A stretch of 64,000 bases of DNA, from contig NC_081408.1 in the NCBI RefSeq assembly GCF_030272615.1, positions 762,096,673 through 762,160,672 on the forward strand, given 5' to 3'. Of the stretch, positions 20,781 through 33,283 are shown piece after piece. Position numbers and translations under genes: made by a program. The notes beneath the pieces are model-generated. The model was given only the letters and a program-made list of their open reading frames with translations, had not been told where the DNA came from and ran no database searches. This DNA comes from Cryptomeria japonica. Its lineage: Eukaryota; Streptophyta; Pinopsida; Cupressales; Cupressaceae. How positions within the stretch are numbered: position 1 is the stretch's first letter; each line of letters begins with the position of its first letter.

Positions 20781-23700
20781 TAGAAATTGTGATTAGCAAA
20801 GACACGTTGCTTCATCTGGATATTGTCCAGTTCAATCAGAGATTTTTCCTCACACTTGAGATTACTCTCACCATAAAGGGCAATGATTTTGTCAGAGCGG
20901 CAAGCTAGGTTGGCAGCCCAATCAGCACACATGTTGGCTTATCTATATGCATGTGTGAAAATACACATTTCAAAGGTTTAACTAATTTCCTTTGCAGTTT
21001 TGATGGCATTGCGTATAGACCAAGAGGGAGGGAAAACATTATTCAAGCAATTAATAATGTTCAAAGAATCACCTTCAACCCAAACTTTAGTGCAATTTGA
21101 ATCTTTAGCAAGAAACAACCCATGATAAGCAACAATGGCCTCAGCAACATGATTGGTTTGGTGACCTATAGGAATACATTTGATAGCTTTGCATATTCCC
21201 CCTTCATCTCTTAACACCACACCACACCCTGTATTGCCAGGATTACCCTTGGAAGCACCATCAAAATTTATTTTCATCCATCCATGAGGGGGGCATTCTC
21301 ATCTCGCCTCATGGATGGATGAAAATAAATTTCTCTTCCCTTTATTCTCCAATTCTTGAAAATGATGTTATCACCTTGATATTTGGGGTTCATTATTCTA
21401 CCAGTGATGTAGAGGTTCTCCACCATATGTCTTTTGATTTTCTCAAAAATAATTTGAGCTTTTGATGCCTCATCTCTGAACACTATCATTCTCTCTTCCC
21501 AGATTCCCCAACAAATATGGGGTAAAGCAATTTTCCATAACATATTAACTGAATTGTTCTTCGAAGAGTGGAACCAGGAATTGAAAACATCTTGGACAGC
21601 TTCAGGGAAGACCCATCTGACATTGAAGTTGTCCAGACATCTAGCCCAAATATCTACAGAGTAAGGACAATGGATATACATGTGATTAATGGTTTCCTCA
21701 TTCTGCATACAAAGATGACAAATACTAGGCAAACAAAAACCTCTAGTTTTGAGATTGTTAGTGGTTGGAATCTTATTTTGAAGAACAGTCCAGAAAAAAA
21801 TATTAATTCTGGGAATAAGTCCATTCACCCAAGCCTTAGCCCAACAAGGACTCTCCTGACTACAATATTGCTGAAAATAAAGAGAGGAGATAGAAAAATT
21901 ACCATCAGCAGTAAGTTTCTAGATAAGTTGGTCCTCGTCATCAACCACCACCATAGAATTCATAATTTTATTCAGATGCTCAAGGGAAGGATCAACAGAG
22001 GATAAGTCCTTCCATTGACCTAAATTCCAGTAGTCAGCCACAGTAGTACCAATTTTTCCTTACATTGATCCTGCAACTTGCCCCAATCAGGATTGTCACT
22101 AATGGGAGAGTCTAACAACCAAGTATCTTCCCAAAATTTAATGAAATTACCCTTCCCCACCTTCCATTTCACTCCTTTGACTATTATGTCTCTAGTTCTA
22201 GTGACATTTTTCTAGATGTTGGAACCAATCGGAATATCTTCAGCTTTGAGGAAACTATGAAGGGTAGGAAGCTGTCTTTTATACTTATTATCCCATATCA
22301 ATTTCCATTCTCCCTTAGTTTTATAACCTCTCCATGTCTTCTTAGCCATGAGAAACTCATTCATATCTCTGATTCTTCTAAGACCAATTCCTCCTTTTCT
22401 TATAGGTTTGCACACCTTGTCCCATGCAATCAAATTCATTCTCTTCTTTTCCTCAACCCCATTCCAAAGAAAGGTTCTTTGAATTTTTTCAATAGCCTCC
22501 GCAAACTTAACAGGGATTCTAAAAAGACTGATGGCATATAGAGGGATACTCTAGAGAGTAGATTTCAGAAGTTGGACCTTTCCCGCTTGACTGAGCAAAG
22601 AGCCTTTCCATCCAGCTAACTTCTTATGAACTTTATCCACTAGAGCACCCCAGAAGGTATCAAGAGGCACCTGACATAAAGGGAGCCCAAGATAGGAAGC
22701 AGGGAGATTCCCAATTTGGCTACGCAAAATATTACTGCTCTTTGTTTGTCTTCTCTCTAGAGTGTTTATGAAATAAACAAAACTTTTAGACCAATTAATC
22801 AGTTGACCTGTAGCACTCCCATATCTATCCAAATCTTTCTTTAAGCTTCTAGAATATTTCATAGAAGAATTCTCCATAATAATTGAATCATCCACAAATT
22901 GTTGATGAGAACGCACTTGGTCAACTGATGAAGGTTTAAGCCCTCTAAACTCTCCCTTCTCAACAAGTTTTCCAATAAATATGCCCAAAAATTCCGCCAT
23001 GATTATGAAAAGAACAAGGGATAGAGGATCCCCCTATCTGAGACCCCTGGAGGAATTGAAAAAGGGGGAGGGAGACCCATTGACTAGCACAGAAAAAGAA
23101 GTAGAGGAAATGAGTTGCATGATAAGACTGATGCTTCTTGAACAAAATCCAAAGGTAGAAAGAACAGTTTGCATAAAGCCCCAGTCAACTCTATCATAGG
23201 CTTTAGATAAGTCAAGCTTCAGAAGGAAACCTTTTTTTTAATCCCTAGAAAGAGAATGAACGTTCTCATAGACAGTGATTATCGAGTCCAAAATTTGCCT
23301 CCCAGGGATAAACCCACTTTGCTAGGGAGATATGATCAAGGGAAGCAAAGTCAGAATTCTAGAGGTCAAGACTTTAAAGATAATCTTATACAGAGAATTG
23401 CAGAGGCTGATAGGTCTAAAAAGATCCATGGAGTCAGCTCCCATCTTCTTGGGAATAAGAGCAATAAAAGTACCATTCAATTCTTTCAAAATTCTCCTAG
23501 CACCAAAGAATTCTTTCACAGCACTGGAAACATCCCTTCCAACAATATGCCAATACATTTGGAAAAAGAACATAGGGAAGCAATCTGGGCCGGGGGCCTT
23601 ATTACCTTCAAAAGAATTGATAGCTTTCAAAATCTCATCATTAGTTGGGATAGCAGTAATATAAGAGTTTTGGTTAGCATCCAGGATAGAAGGGATGCAG

Positions 23701-24964
23701 TCCAAAAGATCCCTTTGAGCTTGAAGGTCCAGGTTCTAATCCTTAGTCAAAAGATTGGAAAAGAACTCTAGAGCAACTTTCCTCATAGAATCTTCATCAT
23801 CAATAATTATGCTATTGACTTTAAGCTGAGAAATCTTGTTGATAGCCTTGTGTTTCAAAGTGGACATATGAAAGTATTTGGTGTTTCTATCCCCCTCCTT
23901 CACCCATATATTTCTCAATCTCTGTCTCCAGAAAGTTTCTTCTTTGGCTATGATATCATGATATTTCATAAAAATCTCATCTTCAGCCTCTCTAGAGACA
24001 TTGTTGTAGCCATTATTCTGAATCTCATCTTGGATATCTTTCAGATCAAAGAGAATGGCAGCTTTGGAGACAAAATTCTTCCCAAAGGAGTCCTTATTCC
24101 ATCTTTTAACTTTGTCTTTCACAAACTTCAGCTTTTTGACCACCTTATACATAGCATTTCCTTCAACTCTAACCTGCCACCAGTCCTTGATTCTGCTTTC
24201 AAGGTCCCAGTGTTTGGTCCACATTCTTTCAAATCTATAAGGGAAATGTGTCCTTCCCTGCTTGGGATCGGCATTAAAAGATATAGGATAATGATCCGAC
24301 CCGGTCCTGATATGAGTAGATAAAGAACAAAAGTAGGAATTAAACCAGTCATGAGAGATTAAAGCTCTATCAAGCCTAACCTAAATTAAGTCTTCACCAC
24401 TCCTTCTATTGGTCCAAGTGCATTTGACCCCTTGCAAGTCCAGATCATGGAGAGCATGGTTAATAATGAACTCCATCAAGTCCAATATGTTGTCCAGATT
24501 GGTTTGGCTCCCTCCCTTCTTCTCATATTCTCTCAGAGGGGTATTGAAATCCCCCATGATAATCCAACTATCTTCAGCAAACTTACTTCTAATTGAGGAT
24601 AGGTTTCTCCAGAAAACACTTCTACCAGCTTTGGTGTTAGGGGCATACACATTAGTTAAGATCCAAGAATTACCATATTTCAAATGCTAAAATCTAATAC
24701 AAGTCATATCGTTATTTTGAATCAACACCCCTCCCTTAACATTATTATTATTCCAAAAAGTAGCTATACCCTAGATGCCCCTTCAGAACTACCACCACTA
24801 ACTCCCCCATTACTAAAAATTTTCAGATATTCGACCTTCTCCCTTGACATTTTAGTTTCCTAAATCATAATAACATCTGGGTTTTTGTCTCTACTCATAC
24901 TTTTTATTAAATCTTGTTTATGAGGATTATTCAATCCTCGAATATTCCAGGATATAATCTTCAT
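20780..24964 (-). pseudogene. LINE ORF2: AP endonuclease, reverse transcriptase, RNase H
   Basis: The ATG at 24964 opens MKIISWNIRGLNNP, the endonuclease start. Endonuclease motifs GDFNTPLREYEKKGG, RLDRALISHDW and TGSDHYPISF are visible. RT parts are NKAPGPDCFPMFFF, GTFIALIPKK, FRPISLCNSLYKI and the active-site block QQFVDDSIIM (usual FADD). ASYLGLPLC and KLAGWKGSLLSQAGK follow, then the zf-RVT segment ending CPYSVDIWA. RNase H has KINFDGASKGNPG, HVAEAIVAYHGL, WVEGDSLNII and ANMCADWAANLA. Frame changes occur near 24.75, 21.9 and 21.3 kb and several stops are present. The protein nicks target DNA and copies LINE RNA. Confidence 0.85.
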
Positions 24965-26659
24965 GATTTTTTGGAAATACATGTTTCAAAGATGGTTCTT
25001 TGAGTACCATCTGCTAGATTCTTGTTGGTTTCCATGGTCCTCTTCTTTGCATTTGAATATCTTCCAGGTGATGTGTGTTGAGCCCCCACATCCCCTAGTC
25101 TACTTCTAGTGTTTCTGGTAGTCAAATGGTTGTTGTTATTATTTATTTATTTTTGTTCTTTCCCTTTCTATTATCCTCCAATATTTCTTCCTCAACCTTT
25201 TTTGTTCCACTCTTTCCTAGAGCCTTTTTTATGTCTTCTTCATTTCCCCATATTGGAGCATTTTCCTCTGAAAAAGTCCGCTTGACTTGGGCCGGAGAAA
25301 CAAGAGATATCTCTAATAGCCCTTGCTCTAGGATATTATCATGTTGAGCATCTTGAAACCAACTTACTCCATTTTCTGACCCAAAAGAAATTTCTTCTGA
25401 GTTAGGAACATCTCCCTCCTCCTTATTGTCCTTGGTTTGACTGTCTCCCTTATCCATCTGACTACTTTCCCTCTTTTCACTCTCATCTATATTCAGATTT
25501 GTTGTGTCCTTTTGGTCATTTAGGTAGTTGCATTATGAGTTCTTCTCTCCATCATTATAATCCTTTCCACTTTTCTCCTACTCGTTTTCCTGCTGGGAAA
25601 TCTTATCTTCCACTCCATCCACTATCTCATTTCTTGATTCCCTGGCTATTTCCTCCTCATTTCTTCCAATCTGGCACTATTTCTCCTGATCTGAACCTTC
25701 AGAAGGAAGAGCCTTCAAAGGTTTTGGAAACTTTATTTGGGCATTTTTTAGCCCAATGCCCAACTCTCTTATAGTGAAAACAGGCAAAGGGAATAGCTTC
25801 ATAAACTATTTTTTGCATCCATTTACCAAGTTTTCAATCTATCTCTATCTCCTCTTGCATATATGTATCAGGCCCTACCCCTATGCAGATTCTAGCATAA
25901 ATGAGTCTTCTTCTGGACATTGTCACCAGGTCAATGGAGAGAAGCTCCCGAAAGCATTAGCTATCCCAACAAACACATCTTCCTCCCAGTATTCCATTGG
26001 AAGACCTGGAAGCTTTATCCAAATAGGCACTTGGACCACAAACTCATCATCCTAACCTGAGTTGGGGTACCATTTCTAGATATACATTATATATTTACCT
26101 ATCATCTAGGTTCCACTGCAGAGGATTTGTCTGCGGTCTTCCTCACATGAGAAGGAAAAGGAGATACATCCTTTATTCATAGCTACCACATCCACCTGGC
26201 CTTTTAGATTCCATTTTCTCTTCACGAATCCATGAACAAACTTAATGTTATGTCTCACCCAAAAGAATTTGCTATCAGGGTGCTTTCCATCCGAGCAATA
26301 TTATGATCTATAATTTGATCAGGAATAGATATGGCATACTTTCCCTAAGAAATATTCGAAATATTTTCAACAGAAGGAAAAGTTGACTTACCTTTAGGTT
26401 TGATTCCAAACAGAGAAGACTATTTACCGATCTTATCAAGCCTGGGTCTACATGATTTGGGACCCCCACTTGGGTCCCCCGAATCCAAAGGGGCATCGAG
26501 TTCCAAACCATCTGATCCCTTCCCCTCCAAAGGTTCAGAGAGTCCACCTGCTACCTGTTGTCCTGATGCTGCTCCAGGTCTCCTGCCCAAAACATTTGAA
26601 TTTTGGGCCTGACCATTCCCCTTGTCCCCACCGCTCTACTCTACTCCTCTCCTCTCCAT
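24961..26659 (-). pseudogene. LINE ORF1: DUF4283 and zinc-knuckle RNA-binding protein
   Basis: The ATG at 26659 (MERRGVE, then a TAG) starts the frame, continuing SGGDKGNGQAQNSN. The DUF4283-like part lies at about 26340-25990 with GCISFSFSCEEDRRQI and VPIWIKLPGLPMEYW. A degenerate knuckle FACFHYKRVGHWAKKCP lies near 25790-25740, with the second Cys replaced by Tyr. The acidic C-terminal part (25457-25143) is followed, after a frame slip in an AATA microsatellite, by a 60-codon open stretch ending CISKKS and TGA at 24963-24961. That TGA overlaps the ORF2 ATG as ATGA. ORF1 proteins coat LINE RNA. Confidence 0.65.
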
Positions 26660-26676
26660 GGCATTGGTGAGTTTTA

Positions 26677-26692
26677 TAAACCAGTATATGTT
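26677..26692. repeat. Right target-site duplication of the LINE
   Basis: TAAACCAGTATATGTT, one mismatch from the left copy at 18711-18726. It marks the LINE 5' end at 26676. Confidence 0.85.
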
Positions 26693-26860
26693 ACTTCTGA
26701 CGTGGAAGGAAGCTTTGCGATGTTTGTTGTTTCCTAGTTTATTTTGGTAAAGTATGGGGTGACTGAGTTGTACATGTGGCCACAATTTTGAGTACCCTTG
26801 GGTTTTTTCCTTTGAGAAATGGGACACGTCGGCTCCAAGTCAAGGTCGTGGGTTATTCTT
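26693..26860 (+). other. Displaced 3' flank of the CSD/GRP relic
   Basis: If the LINE and one target-site copy are removed, 18588-18726 joins this stretch as one continuous sequence downstream of the CSD/GRP stop codon. It is a plausible 3' UTR, moved ~8 kb away by the insertion. No clear polyadenylation signal was identified. Confidence 0.45.
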
Positions 26861-29800
26861 ATTTGTTTACACTTGTTTTATATATTTAGTTGTATCTTGA
26901 GATATTTTAATCATTTTCTATTGTTTGCTAGCATTTGACGTTGTAAAGTCAACCACTACAAGAAGTTGATCTATGATATCCAATTCAAAAATACTTTCAT
27001 TTAAATTTTAAGGCATGTTGTTTATTTGATTGAATATCATTTTTGAAGTAAGTTGATTTGTATTTATGAAAATTTCAAACAAGTTATATTTTGGATGTCA
27101 ATAGACCTGCATATGATTAGGAGATGACTAAATTTAACAGAATTTAGAGGGATATATATATGTAATACAAATTCATAGTAAAAAATACAATGTGCAATTT
27201 CCCATGATGTCTTCTAAATAGATATTTAGCCGATAGGCTATTCTTCTTCAAAATGTCACTACATTCATCATGTCTCATGCTATTTTTTAACATCTCAGCC
27301 AATTTTTCAATTACCGATCCGTTGGATGTTAGGAATTGCATGCAAAAAAAATATCAATTATATGCAGATAAATATTAAACACAAAAATAATAACAGCGAA
27401 GAGAAAATATTTAATGTGGTTCACCCAATCTCGGGCTACATCCACCAAACATAGAGTCCAATATTATTATCCAGTAAATCAAACTAATTACAACTAGCAA
27501 TCCCCTTGCAACTCAATATTGTTGCAAAAATTGCTACAAAATACCCTAACCCTTAGCCTTTTATCAAGACTTATGTCAATTACAAAATTAGGGTTACAAC
27601 ATGTCAGCCAATAGAAAAATAACACCCAACACCTTTATAAAATAATAAATCATTTTTGGCCTTGTGGGGTGTTGACCCTCAACCTCGCAAGGGGCACTGC
27701 CCCTTGACCCCATCTTGGGGGCGTTGCCCCAAACCCCCATCGAAAAATAGTGTGAAACTACGCCAATAGAAGTAGGGAAAATTTAACCTCCAAGTCTGAT
27801 AAGGCTCCATATAGCAACATTGGAGACAAATGCAATTGAACAAAGTTTAATTTAATGAGTGGAATTTGAATGTGCTTTCGACAAAAAAAATATTTGAAGG
27901 GCTATTTGTTGTCAAATAATAGAAAGTTGCATTGTTGTATAATACATGAAAAGACTGAGCCAATTTTAAAAATGACTACATTTATCATCTCTTTTGTGAT
28001 AGTATGACTGTGTCAGGCAAGTACTCAAACAGGCTACCACTAATTTAATAGTTTGATTATATCATATCAACTTTAACACATTTACTGCAAAGAAATTTAA
28101 ATGCATATGACGTGAATGAGAAGGGTAAATATTGATCAAATATTTTTGAACCCATATGTCACCTACCTTCTAACAAATGGATTTGATGTAGCAACCATCA
28201 ACTCACCTCCTTTAAGCCCTATGAAAAACCTAGAGGCCAAAGAAAAACCACATTTTCCAAGAGGTTTGAAGTGTAGTTATAGTCGGATATGATCTTGGTT
28301 GCGAATGTCTTATGTTCGCCCAAATAGCTTCAACAAAATTTAGAATTTGTTCATTTTAAATGAAATTATTTTATCTTCGTTTGAGCTATTTAAATATTAT
28401 CATTATTGCAAATGTATTCCCAATTAAAATTATTTCATAAGAAAGAAAAAAATGGTTATGTTGTTGTTATCTGCATCTACCATAATTTTCCTCACAAAAG
28501 GGTTGGTATGGAAAATTTTATGTCTAAAAATCAATTTCCAGACCTTTATGATAAAACAGTATTGTTAGATTAAATGCTAGGCCATTGAATTGTGACAGTT
28601 GTATAATATGTAGAGCATATCTTTCTATTGGCGTAAACATTGCTCCTCATTATAGTGCAAGTGCTAGTATATGATTGGTATATATATTTTATAATATTAA
28701 TATTTAAATTATCTTATTATTAGTACTTGTCGTGAGGCAATGTACTATTGCAATGAATTTGTTTATTTGCAACTAAATAGTTATTTAAAAAAATGATTTT
28801 GACCAATCATAATCAATTTATTTTTTATTTTTTAAATTTATTTTATCCTCATACAATCTAGATGCATATTTTTTAAGTTGATAAATTATTGAATATATTT
28901 TTCTTCACACTCATTAGCTAATTTATTTTTCCTCTTTAACATAGAATTTTCAGAATGCAACACTTCTCACAGTTTATCTCTGCTATTTTTTTTGGAGACT
29001 TGCATATTTGTCGGCAACACTCCTCACCACTCCTAATCACTAGGCTTTGTTGTCTCACATGCATAGCGTCTACCCTCATAACCAGATTTCTATTTTTCTA
29101 TTTACACTATCTTCGTTATTCAAATGGTATTTCATTCACAAAGCCAATCTTTGCAGGTAATGCAAAATGTCAGGGTTACGCTTTGGTTATTTGTTTCTTG
29201 TAATAATATATGGATAATTATTTGCTAATTTATGTTTGTGTTATAGACTATTTTGCCTCATTTGTAGATTCTTCCCTCACTTTCTACTGGTTCTGTGTTT
29301 CTTATTTCTCCTTTTTTTAGGGTTTACGATTGGATTTTGTTTCACAGAGAATTATTCAAAAACGATATCATGGTTTATGTTTCTTGTTTCTTAATTTTTT
29401 CAAGGTTTAAGATTAATTTTGATTCTCCAAGTTTGATGTACTTGTTTGCAGTCCCTTCAGATAGCACGCCCAATTTCATAAAATAGACTCAATTATCTGA
29501 CTCTCTCTACTTGAAATTGACAATAGTGTAAAACAAATCTTCGTCGAGGTTACTTTCAATGACATTTTACTCTAAAATTGTTATCGCGTTTTCTTTCCGT
29601 TTTAATAATTTAATAGTAATTTTTTGTTAAAGAAATATTTTATCATTCAACACAACAAACCCCAACTTTTGTCATGCCTAAAAAATAAGTTTTGTAACTA
29701 CCTAGTCACGTTGTGGCCAGTATAGATTTCCTTACATCTGGGCCATTGCTTGCATGCAAAGATCTCTTCTCACTAGGTTTTAAACAACAATAAAATTAAT

Positions 29801-29980
29801 TTAAAACTTCAAAATTTCAGACTCAATTTGATCCACAATGACTTTACTGTACTTAGTTATGACATGAATTTATTTTATATTCCTCCTAATGAGTTTATTT
29901 TTTAGCTCAAAAAACACCAAAAGATGAAAAACCAAATGTCAAAGTGAAGATCAAATAACAAAATATTACAAATTTCTACA
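26861..29980. other. Intergenic DNA with one LTR-like stretch
   Basis: Mostly AT-rich with no recognisable coding frame. From about 27329 (TGTTAGGAATTGCATGC) to about 27830 it resembles a copia-type LTR or leader: it includes AATGTGGTTCACCC followed by GGGCTACATCCACC, and a GC-rich block at 27664-27740 with AAGGGGCACTGCCCCTTG and GGGGGCGTTGCCCC palindromes. No matching second LTR or end was found, so this may be a solo or decayed LTR. The remainder to 29980 shows nothing I can name. Confidence 0.35.
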
Positions 29981-29982
29981 GG

Positions 29983-31318
29983 CCGGTGAAAATAAAAAAG
30001 GAACTAGCTTCTACTAGGATCACCAAGGCTAGAACCAGAAATGAAACTAAGAAACCTTTTGTGTGTACAATGGTAGTTGATTTGGATTCCTCTCTTGACA
30101 TGGAAAACACTTCAACCCATCCAGACTCAGAGGTGTAGAATGTTGGCAATGCAAGCGATAATCAACAGGTTGGTGATGTGACAAATACTACTACCACATT
30201 GGTAGTAAGGAATGAAAAGGAAGTCGAATTTGGCTCTGATAAAAATCTTGTGCACACTAGACCCCTGTGGTTAGAGAACACTTTGAGTAGCAAGAAAAGG
30301 AATATAATTCCTATCTCGGTTCCGCAAGAAGACATAGTGAACAAGTGCCTGGGAAAAACTCCCAAGGTGAAGAAGCTAAAAACTATTTCAAAAATTGATT
30401 TTGATGCTAATAGTGGGAATTGGACTATGGAGATAGCATGTCCATTGATAGATGAGAAAGCATAGAATCATACAGCCCAGGATTTTACCATTGAAAAAGT
30501 GAATAGTGGAACTGCTTCTCAAGCCATAAATGTTTTTCATCTTGAAGCTTCAATGAAAAATATCATAAATATCAATGAAAAAGACAAAAGGGAACTAAAA
30601 GAAGCCTTGAAACAAATGGCAGAATACATTGATGCAATCCATGGATTGGATCCCCAACTAGTGTCTGAACAGCTAACACGCTTTGATCGCAAATCCCCTG
30701 GTAATTAGAAGTTGCTTGCACAAATGCAGAGGAATAAAATGGTGCATGGGGTGTTCCTTGAGTGGTTAGATACGATCAGGAAAGAGGGAACTAAATACAT
30801 TTGGAATCTGGGCAAGGTATATGATGATGTTGTTAGAGTCATCCGAGAATTGGGAAAAGAAATCACGACCTAGAAAAACAAAGAAGCCAAATGGGATCGA
30901 ACGATAGCCCAAATGGAGGAAATTCAAGAGCATGGTGTAATGAAGTTCCTTGCAAAGAATCCTTTATAGGGATTTGATGACAATGTTTTGTACATCTGCA
31001 AAAAGAACATTGAATGGAGAAATTTGGTGATAAAACAGGGGTATGAGGAGTTTGTAAAGCTTAGTCGAGAATTGTCTGAACTAGTGCAAAACATGCTTAA
31101 TGACCTGAAATGCATAGGGGTGAAATACATGAAGGAGGATGGACAAACTGTTGACATTGCTGACGCCATCAGTAGATCCTTTGAAACTCAAATTGATATG
31201 GTTAAGAGTGCAATGGTGATCACCAAGAATGATTTCTCGACCATTGCCAAAATTGAATCCTTTTTATTCTTATGCATCGATCATTTGAACAATCATGCAG
31301 ATATAGTAATATAGGTGT
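29983..31318 (+). pseudogene. Broken extra ORF, possibly the antisense ORF of gypsy3
   Basis: A largely continuous + frame runs from about 29983 to the TAG at 31316 with stops near 30137, 30463, 30706, 30871 and 30967. Readable parts include KELASTRITKARTRN, KKRNIIPISVPQED, SKIDFDANSGNWTMEIACP, ALKQMAEYIDAIHG, LVIKQGYEEFVKLSRELSE and VITKNDFSTIAKIESF. The C-terminal half is charged and helical. No family is recognised. Its 3' end faces the 3' end of the minus-strand gypsy3 pol, the same relation as between the PMD ORF and pol in gypsy1. I therefore suggest, without proof, that it is the antisense ORF of gypsy3. Confidence 0.45.
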
Positions 31319-32269
31319 GTCATGATAAGGAAGTTTGGCAACAATAGTTATTACACATAGGCATTCTAAATGAACCTATCATCTAGCAATTCATGGAGGC
31401 ATTCATAGACTGGAAGAAAGATCAAGCCGGTCATCTGCTGTCATGAAACTGACAGCTGTTTTTAAAATTGTTTCCATGTTTTCTTTGTTCTCGGCTATGT
31501 TTAGTTAAGGAACGGTTTTATAAATTAGTTTTTAAAAATTATTTACTCACCCTCAGGCAGGGCGGTGTAACTCTATGATTACCGAGTGGTTGAGGTAGGA
31601 ATATTTGACTATATATTTCTGGTGAAAAGACTTGGTAAAGGTCCGAGAAATTTTTGGGTAGAATTAGCAGATTTTGTTTTGTTTTGGATATCATGGATTT
31701 TCAATAAAGACATTTTATCATTGAATGAAATGATACATTTTCAGCAGCTTTCAAATATGTGTTTTTGAATGTGAAAAGAAAATCTTTGTTGGGATATATG
31801 TGTATGTGCAGAATCTGTTGCTTCATTGATTATCCGCTTTTCATGAGTCTGTGAATGAATCTGATAAATAAATCTATTGTTAACTTTGTGTGGATTTTCT
31901 AATCCCCCTTGTCCTGTGAGGCACGAGAGAGACTCAATCAGAGTCCATGATATTGTGGTTTCTTTAATAAGGTAGTTCTGAGAAATGAAGTCATTTTGAT
32001 TGCAAATCTATGGGTTTTGCATATGAAGTATTTATCTTTGTAGCATTCATGTGGTGTTGACTTATGAATGTGAAATGCCTTTTCTCACTTTCTGGTTAAA
32101 AGTGAAGTTAATATTTGTGTATGTTTAAAAATTCATTGCATATCATATGAGGAGCTGCACTCTTATGCAGATGGCAAGCCAGTAATCGGTTCACCCAACT
32201 ATTGGTTCCATTTGCCTTTCAAAAACTAAGGGCATACATGAGTGATTCATCATAAAATCAAGAAAGGAT
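31319..32269. other. Unassigned spacer downstream of gypsy3 pol
   Basis: No domain, PPT or LTR end is recognised. The 5' LTR of gypsy3 (37900-38803) does not recur here, so this is either the pol-to-ORF spacer of gypsy3 or flanking DNA. Confidence 0.4.
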
Positions 32270-33274
32270 AAATCTGTTAACCAACACATATAAAAGTTGG
32301 AAAGGTGACATGCCAATTGCTCTCTTAGGAGTTATACGATCCACCCATAGCACATCATAGAGAGCCTTATGCCAAGTCTGTTGTCCTCATCAACAAGCTT
32401 CCTGATAATTGTAACTAGGTTCTTATTGCTTGGCTCAGCCTGACCATTTCCTTGCGGATAATAGTCGAACAACTGTGAAAGGTTAATACCATAATCAAAA
32501 CAAAATTCAATGACCTCATAAGATGAATAACAAGGAGCATTATTAGTTACTATCTTATGAGGAACACCAAACCTTGAACGATGTTTTCTTTCAAAAACTG
32601 ACAAATCACTGTTGAAGTAGCCTGCCTTGTTGGAATTGCCTCAACCCACTTGATGAAGTAATCCATCACAGTGAGAATATACATATGATTCACACTAGAT
32701 GTTGGATTGACAGGTCCAATGAAATCCAATCCCCATTGTTGGAATGGCTCTTCAATTACTACTAGTTTTAGAGGAAGTGCAACTAGCTTAGGCTTACCAA
32801 CAAACTGTTGACATTGCTTGCATTTGTGAACCCAACTGTATGCATCCTTAAACAATGTTGGCCAATAGTATCTTGCACACAAATTTTGTGTGCAGTGATA
32901 GGGGTAGAAAAATGTCCACAATAAGAAAGATCACAAAAATCTTGAAGTATTACTTGTTGTTGCTTGTCAACACAACGTAGGAAATTTCCATCCAAACCCT
33001 TCTTATACAGACCATTGTCCCATAAGACAAATTTCACTGCTTTAAGCTTCAAGTTCCACCTTTCATTACATGACAAGTGAGTGGGGTGTTCACCATATGT
33101 TAAAAGATATGCCAAATTAGAATACCACTCATCAGTGGTGCTGACAAACAGAACCTTAGGAAGACCTTCGTTCATGCGTTCATTTTCAAGCACTACCTCA
33201 TCACTTGATTTGTTATCAGCAATCAACTGACACAAACCTTTTCCATGAACCAACTTAGTAAGCTTAATTTCCAT
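32270..33274 (-). pseudogene. gypsy3 integrase
   Basis: The N-terminal zinc-binding part is visible as SYCGHFSTPITAHKI with CKQCQ in the next segment. The core follows with WGLDFIGPVNPT (first Asp), KIVTNNAPCYSS (second Asp replaced by Asn) and DYYPQGNGQAEPSNK (Glu). A last recognisable LGMSPFQLLY lies near 32285. The frame changes near 32850 and 32600. Loss of the second catalytic Asp alone would inactivate it. Confidence 0.75.
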
Positions 33275-33283
33275 GTCATATTC

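Larger units (their letters stand above)
18727..26676 (-). mobile_element. Near full-length L1-type LINE with three ORFs (~7.95 kb)
   Basis: The element is bounded by a 16-bp target-site duplication. On minus, ORF1 (DUF4283 plus zinc knuckle), ORF2 (endonuclease, RT, RNase H) and an extra ORF3 follow each other. The 3' end reads GGTTTCGGGTTCCTTTC then AAAAACCC and ends in an A/T-rich tail without a clear poly(A). A second copy of this 3' end occurs at ~52055. Frameshifts and stops show it is inactive. It sits in the 3' flank of the CSD/GRP relic, in the opposite orientation. Confidence 0.85.

Noticed and set aside
27664-27740. Structured RNA gene from GC-rich palindromes
   Set aside because: AAGGGGCACTGCCCCTTG-type palindromes are common in plant LTRs, and the flanks look LTR-like; no RNA family recognised.
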